Positions 26,598 to 36,594 are shown, counted from the stretch's first letter. The stretch is DNA of 64,000 nt from Filomicrobium insigne (GCF_900104305.1 NZ_FNJC01000001.1:248001-312000); one strand, 5' to 3'. Notes: generated from the letters alone by a model not told the origin. Program-made: numbers and translations.

Positions 26598-27967
26598 CGA
26601 ACCACTCGCCCCAACATTGCGGTACCAGGGCGAGCCAGAAGCTGAACCTTCAAGAGATCTCCAGGCCTGAGTTCTGTGAGTTCACCGCCAACGATTTCGT
26701 GCGTTCCGTCAACACTCCGGCGCAGGATGGAAAATTGGGTTACCTGCTTTTCCGTGTAACTTGATACTCCTCCATCAAATAGCCCGAGAATTCGCATGCT
26801 TGCGGATGCATTGGCGCTTTCCTCGACGAGTTGATCCTCTGCCGACTGGATCTCCCGCTCTAGATTGATTTGCTCTTCCGTTTCGATCTTGGATTTTTCA
26901 TTGATGGATTGCGCGCGCCGGTCTTCGATCTGAGCGATCAGCGCGTTAACCTCCGTAAGCCGTTCTTGCACGTCGCTGAATTCGCTCTTTGCCTGAAGAT
27001 ACTGATAGGCATTGCCAGAGCCTCGCTTGGCGAGATCCTTGAGCATATTGGCTCGTTCGAACTTGCTATCCGAGTTGGATCGGATGTGCGTGATACGTTC
27101 GCGCTGTGCGGCGAGCTCTCGTTCGGCGGACTCGATCGTGGTGTCCAAGCTCGAAAGCCGCAATTTTCGCTCTGCAACAGCCAGCTCACGGATATGTTCC
27201 ACTTCGGCAACGAGCTTTTCAGCGTCGCTTCCCGCCAGCCGCACAAGTCGGTCGGAAGGCTTTGGTTTTGTTTCAGCCCGCTCAGCCCTCAACACGTCAA
27301 GTCGCGCAAGTAGTTTTCTTTGTTTCTGAAGAGAAAGTTCAAGCCTCTGATTTTCGCGCACGAGATCGTAAATGTCGGATCTGTTGCCTATGTTGATTCC
27401 GCCGGCTTGCGCGATCGCGTGAAGCACGGTCATGCCGGAAGAAAAATCGTAGGTGCCCGGCTTCGCAACACTACCCAGAATGTAAATCGGCTCATGGTTG
27501 AGTATCGTGAGGCTTACCCGTGCGTTCTTGGCGAACAGCGTTTTGTAAGCCTCCTGGAGCTGCTGCTGCGCGGCAAGGTAAGTCTTTCCAGCGATCTTCT
27601 GCGGCCCCATGATTGGGAGCATGATGTCGCCGTCCAATTGGACGGTATATTCGCCTGAAAGTTCTGTTCGTTCCACCAGGTTCAAAGAGCCTAGGTCTTG
27701 GTCGGCGGCGACGCCGCCAATCTGCTCCAAAAACAGGAGCTTCAAGTTGTCCCCGAATGAAACCTTATCTCCACTAAGTTCGACAGCATCTGACGGCGTC
27801 CCATCAATGGGCGGCCCCGCGGCTTTCGCGTAAGGGCTTGCGATGGATCCCAGAACCAGAATCGTTGTGAGTAAGGATAGCCCGCGGCTCAAGCGTGCGA
27901 AATGAGCAAATCTAGCGCGCAGTGTTGAGCGAGAGCCGCAGTGCGTGCAATACTTACGTGAATACAT
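26594..27967 (-). CDS. Polysaccharide export protein, ExoF/Wza-like periplasmic family
   Basis: A protein of about 457 residues. After a basic Cys-containing N-terminus (YCTHCGSR) and a signal-like hydrophobic segment (residues 29-48), there is a polysaccharide-export beta domain (GEYTVQLDGDIMLPIMG) and an SLBB-like part (PIYILGSVAKPGTYDFSSGMTVLHAIAQAGG). A long coiled coil spans about residues 190-370 before a beta-rich end. This is the ExoF arrangement of rhizobial exopolysaccharide systems. The ATG at 27967 has GGAG seven nt upstream. It lies 49 nt downstream of the synthase-deacetylase gene on the same strand, so it probably forms its export channel. Confidence 0.88.
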   Translation of the reverse strand: MYSRKYCTHCGSRSTLRARFAHFARLSRGLSLLTTILVLGSIASPYAKAAGPPIDGTPSDAVELSGDKVSFGDNLKLLFLEQIGGVAADQDLGSLNLVERTELSGEYTVQLDGDIMLPIMGPQKIAGKTYLAAQQQLQEAYKTLFAKNARVSLTILNHEPIYILGSVAKPGTYDFSSGMTVLHAIAQAGGINIGNRSDIYDLVRENQRLELSLQKQRKLLARLDVLRAERAETKPKPSDRLVRLAGSDAEKLVAEVEHIRELAVAERKLRLSSLDTTIESAERELAAQRERITHIRSNSDSKFERANMLKDLAKRGSGNAYQYLQAKSEFSDVQERLTEVNALIAQIEDRRAQSINEKSKIETEEQINLEREIQSAEDQLVEESANASASMRILGLFDGGVSSYTEKQVTQFSILRRSVDGTHEIVGGELTELRPGDLLKVQLLARPGTAMLGRVVR

Positions 27968-28015
27968 TTGCAACTCCTGCAATCAATCAAAAACGGACAC
28001 AGCTTGCGCAGGGCG

Positions 28016-31000
28016 TCAGGCCGGCGCTGCCGCTTCAGACATGGGGACCGGTCGGCGCGCAATTTCCTGCACGTTTCCGGTCCTCAGCAATTTACCCCAT
28101 CCCACAAACTGCCCCTTTATAGCGGCGAGCAGCGTGCGAATGGCGACGGCATAAAGAAGTTGCCGATAACAGAACCGCTGAATGAATATCAGCGGAAAGA
28201 GCGACCATGCCCGCCTCTCCCCGTTGAGGCGAATGGCCAACGCCGCAAGGACGGCATCGATGCTTTGGAACACCGCCCAATAAACTGACACCTTGATCAG
28301 GCTGTCAGAAACGATCAAACCTCCAGTTAGAACCCACTCTCGTAGCCCTACGAGCAGCGTCATCACCAACAGTAAGTCCATGATTGGCGCCAAGAGCGTA
28401 AACAGGAATTGGAAGATGATAATATTTGGAATGGTGATGAATCTTACGCCGGGCGCTGAGCGGTCCTTCAATGCTCCGCGATGCTTGAAAGCCACTTGAA
28501 GCGTTCCGTACATCCAGCGAAAGCGTTGCTTCAGAAATGCCCGAACCGTCTCCGGTGCTTCCGTCATCGCCACGGCTGCGGGCTCGTAGAGAACCTTCCA
28601 ACCTCTGCGTTCCAGCGCGACCGTAGCGTCAGCGTCTTCGGCAAGTGTATCGTGCGGGAACCCGCCAGCCTCGATGAGCCCCTCACGTCGCCAAGCCCCG
28701 ATGGCACCAGGAACCACGCCGATAGCATTGAACCGCTCGAAAGCCCTTCGGTCGAGGTTCTGACTCGAGACATACTCCAGCGACTGGAACCGGGCCATTA
28801 ACGATACCTCGTTACCGACTACGGCGCGGCCTGCTACCGCCCCGACATTGGGATCAACGAAATGGCGAACGAGCTTCTCGATAGCGCCCGGTTCGAAGAT
28901 CGTGTCGGCGTCAAGTGCGATAACAATCTCAGCATTGGTCTGGCGCAGTCCGAAATTCAACGCCGCCGATTTCCCGCCGTTTTCTTTTTTGAAGACCTTG
29001 ACGCGCCGCGTTTTCCAAAACATCCGGCGCACGACTTCCGCCGTTTCGTCGCTCGAGCCGTCGTCGATGACGATGATGTCGAACTTTCTCCATCTCGAGA
29101 CGAGCAAAGAACGGATCGTCTTGCAGATCACCTTGTCTTCATTGAAAGCGGGAACGAGGATCGACAAGCTTTTCGGTCGCCACTTCAAGGCACGCCTATC
29201 TCTTTCGCGCACGCAATGATGAAGTGCGAAGACGATAATTACGGCCAGGCGCAAAATCCCGATCACTGCGGTAACAATCGCCAGGACCGGCATGCTCCGC
29301 ACAAAAAAGGAGACCCAGCCCAGCCCTGTTCCGGTTAATTCTGCAAGGGCAACCGACATGATTCCCTTCGCATGGATGGACTGCATCACCTCGTCTCGCG
29401 AAACACCCAGAAGGTCGCTGACCAAGGCGAACTTGTAATTCCGTTTGTGAAGCTCATCGATAATCATCGGCAGCGCCGTGATCGTGCTTCGCCTACTACC
29501 GCCCGAGTCGTGCAGGAGCACGACCAGGCTTTCGTCGTCCTCCTTGCTCGCGATCTGTTTCAAGATCCGGTTTACGATTTGCTTTGACGTCGGATTGGCC
29601 CAATCATTGGGGTCCACAGTCACCCTTACATTGACGTACCCAAGCTTTGAAACAACATCGAGGACATCAAGCCCGTCCTGGTTGGTAAGCACATCGTCGA
29701 TATTGTACGGGGCACGGAAAAGCGCTGTACGAATTCTCAGCTGGGATTCGATCACGTGTTGCGTGGCGTTGAGCTCAAATTCCGCTTCCGACGTGCTGCG
29801 GCCCGCAAGGTTTGGGTGTGTGAAGGTATGGTTGCCGATCTCGTGGCCCTCGGCATAGAGCCTCCACATCAGGTTTGGGTTTTGCAACGCGTTCTGCCCG
29901 ATGATGAAAAACGTTGCGGGGACCTTCTTTTCCTTGAGGATATCCAGTACTTCAGGCGTATAGACGGCGTCCGGTCCGTCATCAAATGTCAGGGCGACGC
30001 GGCGCTGGTTTTTCTGGCCCCAGCTTTCGACCTTTCTGGATTTCGGAATATCGATAAGCTTTTCGTCGACAATCAGATTCCGCCTGGGATCAACCGTGAT
30101 GTTACGCTTCCCGGGCTTGCGTTCATCGGAGATCGAGAACACAGCTCCCTTATCGTGATCGACGACGTCATTGGCTGGTTGAGGGACTTTGATGGGATCT
30201 AGGAGCTGCTCTTTCGGCAAATTCGAGCGACCAATTACATCCCAAACGCTTGGCTCCTCGAGGCCAAGGCGCCACAGTGAAATGCCTGCCGGATGGATGG
30301 ATAGCGCAACCCGCCCCTGATTATACCCCGTCACGGCATCGAGAAGCCAAACAGTGTGCTTGGTCCTTCTGCCGTCTTCAAACATAAGATGCGGGTTGAG
30401 CGAGTTGGCATCAAACAACAGTTCCGCCCCGGACCTGGCCATTAAATCCCAGGCTGTTTGAATAGATATGCTTTGAGCAATCCCGGCGTCACTCGTGTCC
30501 TTTGCGTATGCGCCAATACCGACGATCAGCTTTGTGCGATCCAGCCTCCGGATCGCGGCATGCAGCTTGGCTTCAAACCATGATTGGGGCGCGAGAGGCT
30601 GCGCTGCTGGTGTAGCGTAAGTATCCTCATAAAGGGTCAGGAGCGCATAGTCGGCAATATTTGCAAGTTCCACATCGTGTGAGGAAACATCCGCGTTCGG
30701 CAGCTGAATGATAACCTTCCCCCCGGAGGTTCGCATCTCAGCGCGAAGGTCCGAGAGAAACGATGCGATCGCGTAGTGGCTTGAGCTCGGCATTTGGCCC
30801 GGTGCGAATGTGACACCCGAAAGATCGTGCGACCTTACAAACTCGCCGATCTGTCCCACGAGCCTGCGGCGCAGATCTGCCGACGCCAGGACCGCCGCCA
30901 ACTTCCGGCCGACGAACTCCTCACTGATCAGTGGAAAAATTGCGAGATGAGGCGTGGTTTGGCGCATCCATTCTCTGAGAGTCGCAATGGAGGCAGAATT

Positions 31001-31411
31001 GCGCAATGCAATTTTACCATCTGGTGAGACAGCTCCTAGCCAGTCAACGATGATCGCGTCGAGATGAGATGCGTTCTCCTTCAATGAGCCAATACTGCGC
31101 GAATCGCCGGACTGGACAAATGCAAATCGCAGTGCGTTTTGAGAGAGAGAAGACGCCACAAACAGCGTCGGCAGTTGGGAGGTTACGTTCAGGCCGCCCG
31201 TCGTAGCCGGAGCTTTTGCGCTTAGTACATCTTCGACGACAGCTGCCGCGTGCTCTAATGACGGTAGAACCGGACTGTGGATCAGTGCGACAAGCAAACC
31301 AATAAGCGCCATCGTGGCCGCAATGATCAGCATGCCTCCAAACAGGTTCGTTACGCGTTTCCGTCGCCCTGTCGGGTCTGCGAAGATAGGGGTCGCCTGC
31401 TCGTTCATCAT
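28016..31411 (-). CDS. Fusion of GH18-like domain, NodB polysaccharide deacetylase and GT2 synthase
   Basis: A protein of about 1131 residues. In order: one anchor helix (about 20-45); a periplasmic GH18-like barrel (about 105-410; YALLTLYEDTY, LIVGIGAYAKD) whose DxxDxE position instead reads LSGVTFAPGQ, so it is probably inactive; a NodB deacetylase domain (about 465-670) with metal motifs TFDDGPD and NHTFTHP; one or two helices (about 695-730); a cytoplasmic GT2 domain (about 750-990) with DDGSSDE, DAD, ED and QRFRW motifs; and about four C-terminal helices. The topology puts synthesis inside and deacetylation outside. It resembles PgaB and PgaC joined, suggesting a partly deacetylated poly-N-acetylhexosamine. 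The start ATG at 31411 replaces an upstream in-frame TTG. Confidence 0.9.
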   Translation of the reverse strand: MMNEQATPIFADPTGRRKRVTNLFGGMLIIAATMALIGLLVALIHSPVLPSLEHAAAVVEDVLSAKAPATTGGLNVTSQLPTLFVASSLSQNALRFAFVQSGDSRSIGSLKENASHLDAIIVDWLGAVSPDGKIALRNSASIATLREWMRQTTPHLAIFPLISEEFVGRKLAAVLASADLRRRLVGQIGEFVRSHDLSGVTFAPGQMPSSSHYAIASFLSDLRAEMRTSGGKVIIQLPNADVSSHDVELANIADYALLTLYEDTYATPAAQPLAPQSWFEAKLHAAIRRLDRTKLIVGIGAYAKDTSDAGIAQSISIQTAWDLMARSGAELLFDANSLNPHLMFEDGRRTKHTVWLLDAVTGYNQGRVALSIHPAGISLWRLGLEEPSVWDVIGRSNLPKEQLLDPIKVPQPANDVVDHDKGAVFSISDERKPGKRNITVDPRRNLIVDEKLIDIPKSRKVESWGQKNQRRVALTFDDGPDAVYTPEVLDILKEKKVPATFFIIGQNALQNPNLMWRLYAEGHEIGNHTFTHPNLAGRSTSEAEFELNATQHVIESQLRIRTALFRAPYNIDDVLTNQDGLDVLDVVSKLGYVNVRVTVDPNDWANPTSKQIVNRILKQIASKEDDESLVVLLHDSGGSRRSTITALPMIIDELHKRNYKFALVSDLLGVSRDEVMQSIHAKGIMSVALAELTGTGLGWVSFFVRSMPVLAIVTAVIGILRLAVIIVFALHHCVRERDRRALKWRPKSLSILVPAFNEDKVICKTIRSLLVSRWRKFDIIVIDDGSSDETAEVVRRMFWKTRRVKVFKKENGGKSAALNFGLRQTNAEIVIALDADTIFEPGAIEKLVRHFVDPNVGAVAGRAVVGNEVSLMARFQSLEYVSSQNLDRRAFERFNAIGVVPGAIGAWRREGLIEAGGFPHDTLAEDADATVALERRGWKVLYEPAAVAMTEAPETVRAFLKQRFRWMYGTLQVAFKHRGALKDRSAPGVRFITIPNIIIFQFLFTLLAPIMDLLLVMTLLVGLREWVLTGGLIVSDSLIKVSVYWAVFQSIDAVLAALAIRLNGERRAWSLFPLIFIQRFCYRQLLYAVAIRTLLAAIKGQFVGWGKLLRTGNVQEIARRPVPMSEAAAPA

Positions 31412-31483
31412 TTGCCACACACCAACAAGCCCCACGGGCAAATTGTTAGTACGCTCTTTATCGATGCGAGCTTTTACATTTTA

Positions 31484-31506
31484 TTAAGCTTAACGGAGAC
31501 CTCCGT
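31484..31506. promoter_or_regulatory. Adjoining palindromes upstream of the polysaccharide synthase
   Basis: TTAAGCTTAA (31484-31493) and ACGGAG-AC-CTCCGT (31493-31506) are perfect palindromes sharing one base, about 75-95 nt before the synthase start. They are candidate operator sites; no regulator is encoded nearby. Confidence 0.35.
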
Positions 31507-31691
31507 CGTCATATTGGCGGGTTGCCTGTTCGCCGCCGAGCCAAGATGGTGACAGATGGAGCAACAGCGTTTCCGCAGTTCAACCCTAGAGTTCTCCAAG
31601 GCAAGACCCGCTTACGCATCCGCATCGCGGCGCATATCCGTCATGGTCTCAGGATGACTGCTTCTCCGAATCTCAATCAGCGGGAATTCTT

Positions 31692-33329
31692 TTATTCAGC
31701 GTGAGACGTTTCGATGATGATCGTATCTGGCAAACGCTCGCGGACAAGGTTGCCTAGTTGACACTGAGCCGTCCATTCAAGGGCAGATGTTGCTTCATCG
31801 AGTATGAGTAGATCCGGCTTGTAGAGCAGGGCACGTGCGACGCTCAAGCGTTGGAGTTCGCCGCCGGAAAGCCGCTCCACAATCGTCTTATCGTGCAAGT
31901 TATCCACTAGAGCAGCCAACCCAACATCGCGCAGTGCCGCTTGCGCAATGTCGTCGTCAACTTCGTCACGCGTCATCGGGTAAGAGACGGCATCCTTCAA
32001 TGTTCCGAGAGGCATGTATGCACGCTGTGGAAGGACCAAAGTGCGCTCTAAATTCGAGGCAACGTCTCCGCGTGCATATGGCCAGATCCCTGCAATCCCC
32101 TTCACGAGGCTCGTCTTTCCACTGCCGGACGGCCCCGCGATCTTGAATTCTTCTCCCCTTGCCAGATTTAGGCTCTCAAGCTGGCCGAGGGTGTCTCGTT
32201 CTGTTGGATCCAGCACACGCAGTTGAGCGATATGCAGACGAGGGACATCCCCCTCGCGATTCTCCGATGGTATGCAAGGCTCTATTTCCTGGGCCGTTCC
32301 GAGATCATTTTCTAGTCGGCTCAACCGTTGTGTCACGGCAATCAGCTCGCTCAATTCCTCATAGGCGGTTACGAAAAATGACAGCGCACCGCGAACTTGA
32401 GCAAACGCCGAGCCTGCCTGCATGAAGGCTCCGAATTGAATTCCCCCAGAGAAATACAATGGTGCGAGCAACAGGTATGGAATATAAAGAGAGGAATGTT
32501 TGTAGGCCTCGGTGAAAAAATTCAGCATCTTCTGGCGCGCCATGAGCGCATACCAATTTTCAGCTAGCATTTTAAATCTGCTATTGAGCTCTCTCCTTTC
32601 AGGGGCTCCTCCGTTTAGCAGTGCAATCTCTTCCGCATTATCGCGTACGCGCATCAATCCGAACCGGAAATCCCCTTCTCTTCTATCTTGTTCAAAGTTC
32701 AATGGGATCAGTCGTCGACCAATCATATGCGCCAGTAGCGTCCCGGCAGCGGAGTACAAAACCAATATCCAGACGAGAAGTCCCGGGATTACACGTTCTT
32801 CACCAAACAATGTGACAGGCACTGACTGTGATATGATCCACAATATGGTGACGAACGACCCAAGAGTGACGGTCGCGCCGACCAGACCGACGCTGATCGA
32901 AATCACATGCGATACAAACTTGTAGGTATCCTCTGCGATCCTCTGATCTGGGTTGTCTTCAGATTTTGGTTTCAATCTCGCGCGATAGAAGTTTGCATTC
33001 GCCAGCCAGAGATCAAGGAAACGTTGTGTAAGCCAGTCGCGCCAATGAATGGTCAACCATTGCGCAAAATACTTCTGATAAACGGTTGCTGTAATCAGCG
33101 CTGCGGCAATCAGAATGTAAACCCAAAACTGCCGAACGAATTCCGTCCAATTTTTGTCCTGTAGAGATTGAAAGAAATCGTTTCGCCAATAGTTCATCGC
33201 AACTTGCGCGGCGACAACGCCAAGCTGGCAGGCAATGACCGCTGCTAGCAAGATGAGCGGTACGAGTTTCCACGTTTCCAAAAAATATGAGGAGGCGTAT
33301 CGCAACCCTGCGCGTGAAACCGATCTCAC
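31692..33329 (-). CDS. ABC transporter with fused membrane and ATPase domains, SbmA/BacA/Rv1819c-like
   Basis: A 545-residue half-transporter. The N-terminal 330 residues form the membrane domain of the SbmA/BacA and ABC_membrane_2 group (NYWRNDFFQSLQDKNW, WLTQRFLDLWLANANFYR, NPDQRIAEDTYKFV). The C-terminal ATPase has Walker A GPSGSGKTS, signature LSGGELQR, Walker B LLILDEATSA and a His switch at the extreme end (TSHAE). Relatives import peptides, and mycobacterial Rv1819c imports vitamin B12. It is last in the riboswitch-headed operon and overlaps the FhuF-like gene by 4 nt, which makes cobalamin or a corrinoid the likely cargo. Confidence 0.88.
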   Translation of the reverse strand: MRSVSRAGLRYASSYFLETWKLVPLILLAAVIACQLGVVAAQVAMNYWRNDFFQSLQDKNWTEFVRQFWVYILIAAALITATVYQKYFAQWLTIHWRDWLTQRFLDLWLANANFYRARLKPKSEDNPDQRIAEDTYKFVSHVISISVGLVGATVTLGSFVTILWIISQSVPVTLFGEERVIPGLLVWILVLYSAAGTLLAHMIGRRLIPLNFEQDRREGDFRFGLMRVRDNAEEIALLNGGAPERRELNSRFKMLAENWYALMARQKMLNFFTEAYKHSSLYIPYLLLAPLYFSGGIQFGAFMQAGSAFAQVRGALSFFVTAYEELSELIAVTQRLSRLENDLGTAQEIEPCIPSENREGDVPRLHIAQLRVLDPTERDTLGQLESLNLARGEEFKIAGPSGSGKTSLVKGIAGIWPYARGDVASNLERTLVLPQRAYMPLGTLKDAVSYPMTRDEVDDDIAQAALRDVGLAALVDNLHDKTIVERLSGGELQRLSVARALLYKPDLLILDEATSALEWTAQCQLGNLVRERLPDTIIIETSHAE

Positions 33330-34108
33330 CCCTTCACGTCCTCCACGTCGGGCACGGAGCTACTTTCAACGCGTTCTTCTTGCTTGGGGCACGCGCAACA
33401 GAGCTTTCCGTCTGGAAGCTGAAACCTCAAGCAACATACACGGCGGCGTCTTGCGGGAACCTCGTCAAGCAACACGTATGCGACCGGTTGGAACAGGGGA
33501 TTTCGCTTGCCGTTCGGAAGATTAGGTAGTTGGAGGAAGTCGCTACACTCGTCTCGGGCCGCTCCCCCGATCTGCACCCGCTCCAAATACGTCAGAAGAC
33601 CTTCCACGAGAGTTCCGGCGTTGTTCCAAAGGATGCGACGGCTGACGCCGGTCCTCGCATGATAGAGTTTTACAAACGGATAGAGGTGCTTCTCGACAAT
33701 CGGTAGCAGCCGGTTTCCGGGGCGTGATTGCACCGGCGCGACTTCTCCTTCGGGGATCGCAACGCTGTCGATCTTATGGTCAGGAGTAAAGGCAATCCGG
33801 AAATGCTCGAGCTCCAGCGGTGGTGTTTGATCCAGAAGAATGTTGGAGCAGATCAAGGGCGGGAGAGCGGTCGCAAAATACCATTTCGACCAAATCGAAA
33901 GAACGGCTGTGCGCGGGGTGTTCCCATACGTTTGGTTGAAACTTTCTACGATCGCATCCAACCAGCAATCGTCCAGCGCGTCCCGTACTGAACGGCTCGC
34001 TTGCTCCGAACGCCCGACGACAAGGTGAGGACGTAGGTGTTCCAGATCGCCCACGAAAATGGCGTCCAGAGATTTGCCGAACGTTTCAAGTGAATTCAAT
34101 ACCGTCAT
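33326..34108 (-). CDS. FhuF-like ferric-siderophore reductase
   Basis: About 260 residues, the size of E. coli FhuF. The C-terminus carries the diagnostic C-C-x10-C-x2-C pattern (VCCLRFQLPDGKLCCAC) that binds a [2Fe-2S] cluster. FhuF reduces iron released from siderophores in the cytoplasm. The ATG at 34108 has GAGG six nt upstream; the longer frame would overlap the receptor gene. It lies between the TonB receptor and the ABC gene in a cobalamin-riboswitch operon, so it could instead reduce the cobalt of incoming corrinoids. That is inference. Confidence 0.85.
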   Translation of the reverse strand: MTVLNSLETFGKSLDAIFVGDLEHLRPHLVVGRSEQASRSVRDALDDCWLDAIVESFNQTYGNTPRTAVLSIWSKWYFATALPPLICSNILLDQTPPLELEHFRIAFTPDHKIDSVAIPEGEVAPVQSRPGNRLLPIVEKHLYPFVKLYHARTGVSRRILWNNAGTLVEGLLTYLERVQIGGAARDECSDFLQLPNLPNGKRNPLFQPVAYVLLDEVPARRRRVCCLRFQLPDGKLCCACPKQEERVESSSVPDVEDVKG

Positions 34109-34170
34109 TGCCCGCCTCATCCTCACATACGTTCGCAGGGCGAACCTTGGACGCTCGCCCCGCGAAGAAG

Positions 34171-36501
34171 CTAGAAACGCATCCGAAGTGACGCGTCGAC
34201 GGTACGGCCAACCCCGTAATAGCAAGAGTAGGTGGAATCGCAGTTTGTGACGTAGCGCTCGTCTGTCAGGTTCTTGGCATTGACAGCGAATTCCCAGTTC
34301 TCGAACTCTGGAGAAATCGTTCCGAGATCGTAACGCACCGTAGCGTCATAGAGCGTAAACGCGGGCACATAGAACGTATTGAGAGTATCGCCTGCCGCTT
34401 CTCCGAAAAATCGGACACCGCCTCCAATTGTCAGGCCACGGAATGCCCCTTCGAAGAACGTGTACGATCCCCATAGTGACGCCTGATGCGCTGGAACGGA
34501 GGTAAAGCTTTTACCGCCTGCCCCTTTTTGGTTTGTCTTTGTGACTTCACTGTCCAGATAGGTGTAGGCGGCAGCAAAATTCCAACCACTCTCAAGGGAT
34601 GCGCGGACTTCGAGTTCCGCCCCTCGCACCGCGACTTCGCCGGTTTGCGTCGCAAACCCCGGATTCGCAAGGTCCGGCGTTCGTACGTTCTGTTGCGTGA
34701 TGTCGAACACCGACGCGGTGAAGAGAGCGTTCACACCGGGTGGCATGAATTTGATCCCCACCTCGCTTTGTTCGCCCGTTGTCGGTTCAAACGGATTGCC
34801 CCCAGCATCGGACCCCGTGAGGGGAAAGAACGATTCTGAATAGCTGACAAATGGCGCAAACCCGTTCGCAAAGCGGTAGATGGCACCGAGTTGATGCGTA
34901 AACGCCTTATCTTCTTTTGGAGTGTGGATCGGGGCCCCGAAGTTGCCTGTTACGGGATCTCTCGCCAGGGTTTCTTGATTGAGCTCAGCCCAGTCATGGC
35001 GAATACCTGCGGTGACTGTCAGGCCACCGACGGAAATGGCGTCTTGAAGATACAGGCCCGCTTGCGTGAGATCCTGATAACGCTTCGAGGTAATCGGATT
35101 GGATCGCAGAGGCTGACCATAGACCGGATTGTATAGATCAAGCGAATAGAGACTTGCCCGGTTTACGCCTTGCCCCTGATAGTTCGGGATTGCCGCGTAA
35201 TCGAATCCAACCAGCAATTTGTGGTCCAGTGGACCGGTCGAGAAATTACCATGCAGGCGGCTGTCAACCTGATAGGTATTGATCACGTAATCAGCGTCAA
35301 ACATCTGCCGACGTGTTGACGTTGGGCCGCTCGGGCTGCCCATTCCCATAACTTCGGACAATGCGATGTCGATGTGCCGGTAGGCTGCATTTTGCTCAAA
35401 CGACCAAACGTTATCGAAGCGGTGTTTGAACTCGTATCCGATCTTGAAGGATGTCTTGCTGGTGTCGTGATATCCGGGTTCACCGAGGAACAGTTCCCGC
35501 GGGATATATTGGCCGTTCGGTCCAGGAAGGATTGTGCCTTCGCGTGGCAGCGCCTGTTGCACCGTCAGACTCGGATCGTGCTGATAGCTTGAAAGCAGCG
35601 TGAAGCTCGTGTCCGCGTTCGGCCTAAAGGTAAGCGCCGGAGCGACGTAGAGGCGATCGTTTTCCGTGTAGTCGACCTCACCATCGGCCAGCCTTCCGAG
35701 AGCGGTCATACGATAGGTGAGCACACGGCCGTTTCCGATCGGACCACCGAAGTCGACCCCGGTTTGAAACTTGCTGTGAGTCCCAGCCTGTAGGACGACC
35801 TCCGTGAAAGCCTCATCGGTTGGCCGCTTGCTCGTCAGGTCCAGCAAGCCTCCGGGGCTCCCCTGTCCGTAGAGCATCGACGCGGGTCCTTTAAGGAGGT
35901 TCACGCGTTCCAAACCATAAGGTTCAATAGCCCAATTGCTATCATGCTGCTTCAGGCCATCGAGGTATTGGTAGACGAGGAAACCCCGGACGAGAGCTTG
36001 TTCTCGGGTAAGAAAATTTCCCGAGAAATAATAGCTATTCACACCGGACGTGTATTGCAGTGCCTCTAACACGCTCTGTGCGTTGCGTTCTTCAATCTCC
36101 GCTTTACTCACCGTTGAAATGGAGCGCGGCGTGTCGAGAACCGATCCTGGCGTCTTTGTTCCGACACCGCTCATCGTCGCGACGAATCCCGAGGTCCCTG
36201 GGTCGTTGCGATTTTGCGGAGGTGCAGTGTTTGAGAGACCAGAATCGTTGATCTGGTCAAAGCTTTGCGTGGGAGCTGCTGTGCTCGCGGAACTCGTCGC
36301 ATTGACCGATGGAGAGGGCTGCTGAGTTTGGCTGGCAGGCGCAATAACCGTTACAGGAGGTAGCGTGGCCGACTGTGAAACCGCCTCTTGGGCGGAGGCA
36401 GTATTGTGGCTGGCGATGAGAGAAATGAAGGTGACGGTGAGCGGCGTTATCCAGCCGCAATTATCCGCTCGCTTGAGGAGCGATACTGATCCCGGAAACA
36501 T
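34171..36501 (-). CDS. TonB-dependent outer-membrane receptor, siderophore/corrinoid type
   Basis: A 776-residue receptor. A signal peptide (residues 1-37, ending ASA) is followed by a Ser/Thr/Pro/Gln-rich linker (about 40-95), a plug domain (about 115-230; TPRSISTVSKAEIEERN, GPASMLYGQGSPGGLLDLTSKRP) and a 22-strand barrel ending RMRF with a terminal Phe. By sequence it looks like the ferrichrome/FhuA class. It is controlled by a cobalamin riboswitch, however, so the substrate may be vitamin B12 or a related corrinoid. AGG precedes the ATG. Confidence 0.93.
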   Translation of the reverse strand: MFPGSVSLLKRADNCGWITPLTVTFISLIASHNTASAQEAVSQSATLPPVTVIAPASQTQQPSPSVNATSSASTAAPTQSFDQINDSGLSNTAPPQNRNDPGTSGFVATMSGVGTKTPGSVLDTPRSISTVSKAEIEERNAQSVLEALQYTSGVNSYYFSGNFLTREQALVRGFLVYQYLDGLKQHDSNWAIEPYGLERVNLLKGPASMLYGQGSPGGLLDLTSKRPTDEAFTEVVLQAGTHSKFQTGVDFGGPIGNGRVLTYRMTALGRLADGEVDYTENDRLYVAPALTFRPNADTSFTLLSSYQHDPSLTVQQALPREGTILPGPNGQYIPRELFLGEPGYHDTSKTSFKIGYEFKHRFDNVWSFEQNAAYRHIDIALSEVMGMGSPSGPTSTRRQMFDADYVINTYQVDSRLHGNFSTGPLDHKLLVGFDYAAIPNYQGQGVNRASLYSLDLYNPVYGQPLRSNPITSKRYQDLTQAGLYLQDAISVGGLTVTAGIRHDWAELNQETLARDPVTGNFGAPIHTPKEDKAFTHQLGAIYRFANGFAPFVSYSESFFPLTGSDAGGNPFEPTTGEQSEVGIKFMPPGVNALFTASVFDITQQNVRTPDLANPGFATQTGEVAVRGAELEVRASLESGWNFAAAYTYLDSEVTKTNQKGAGGKSFTSVPAHQASLWGSYTFFEGAFRGLTIGGGVRFFGEAAGDTLNTFYVPAFTLYDATVRYDLGTISPEFENWEFAVNAKNLTDERYVTNCDSTYSCYYGVGRTVDASLRMRF

Positions 36502-36568
36502 TGATACCTGCGTGCATTCGTAGGTGGCACGTCAGCGCGAATTAGACCGCACACTTCCGGCTATGCCG

Positions 36569-36594
36569 AAAAAATGTGCCACCCTTGGAACACC
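36569..36594 (-). terminator. Candidate riboswitch expression platform
   Basis: On the minus strand GGTGTTCC-AAG-GGTGGCACA forms a stem with one bulge and two G-U pairs, directly followed by TTTTTT. It lies 30-55 nt after the riboswitch aptamer and 68 nt before the receptor start. B12 binding would favour termination here. Confidence 0.55.

Noticed and set aside
34108-34225. Longer form of the FhuF-like gene starting at 34225
   Set aside because: It would overlap the receptor gene by 55 nt and lacks a ribosome site; the ATG at 34108 has GAGG and gives the family length.
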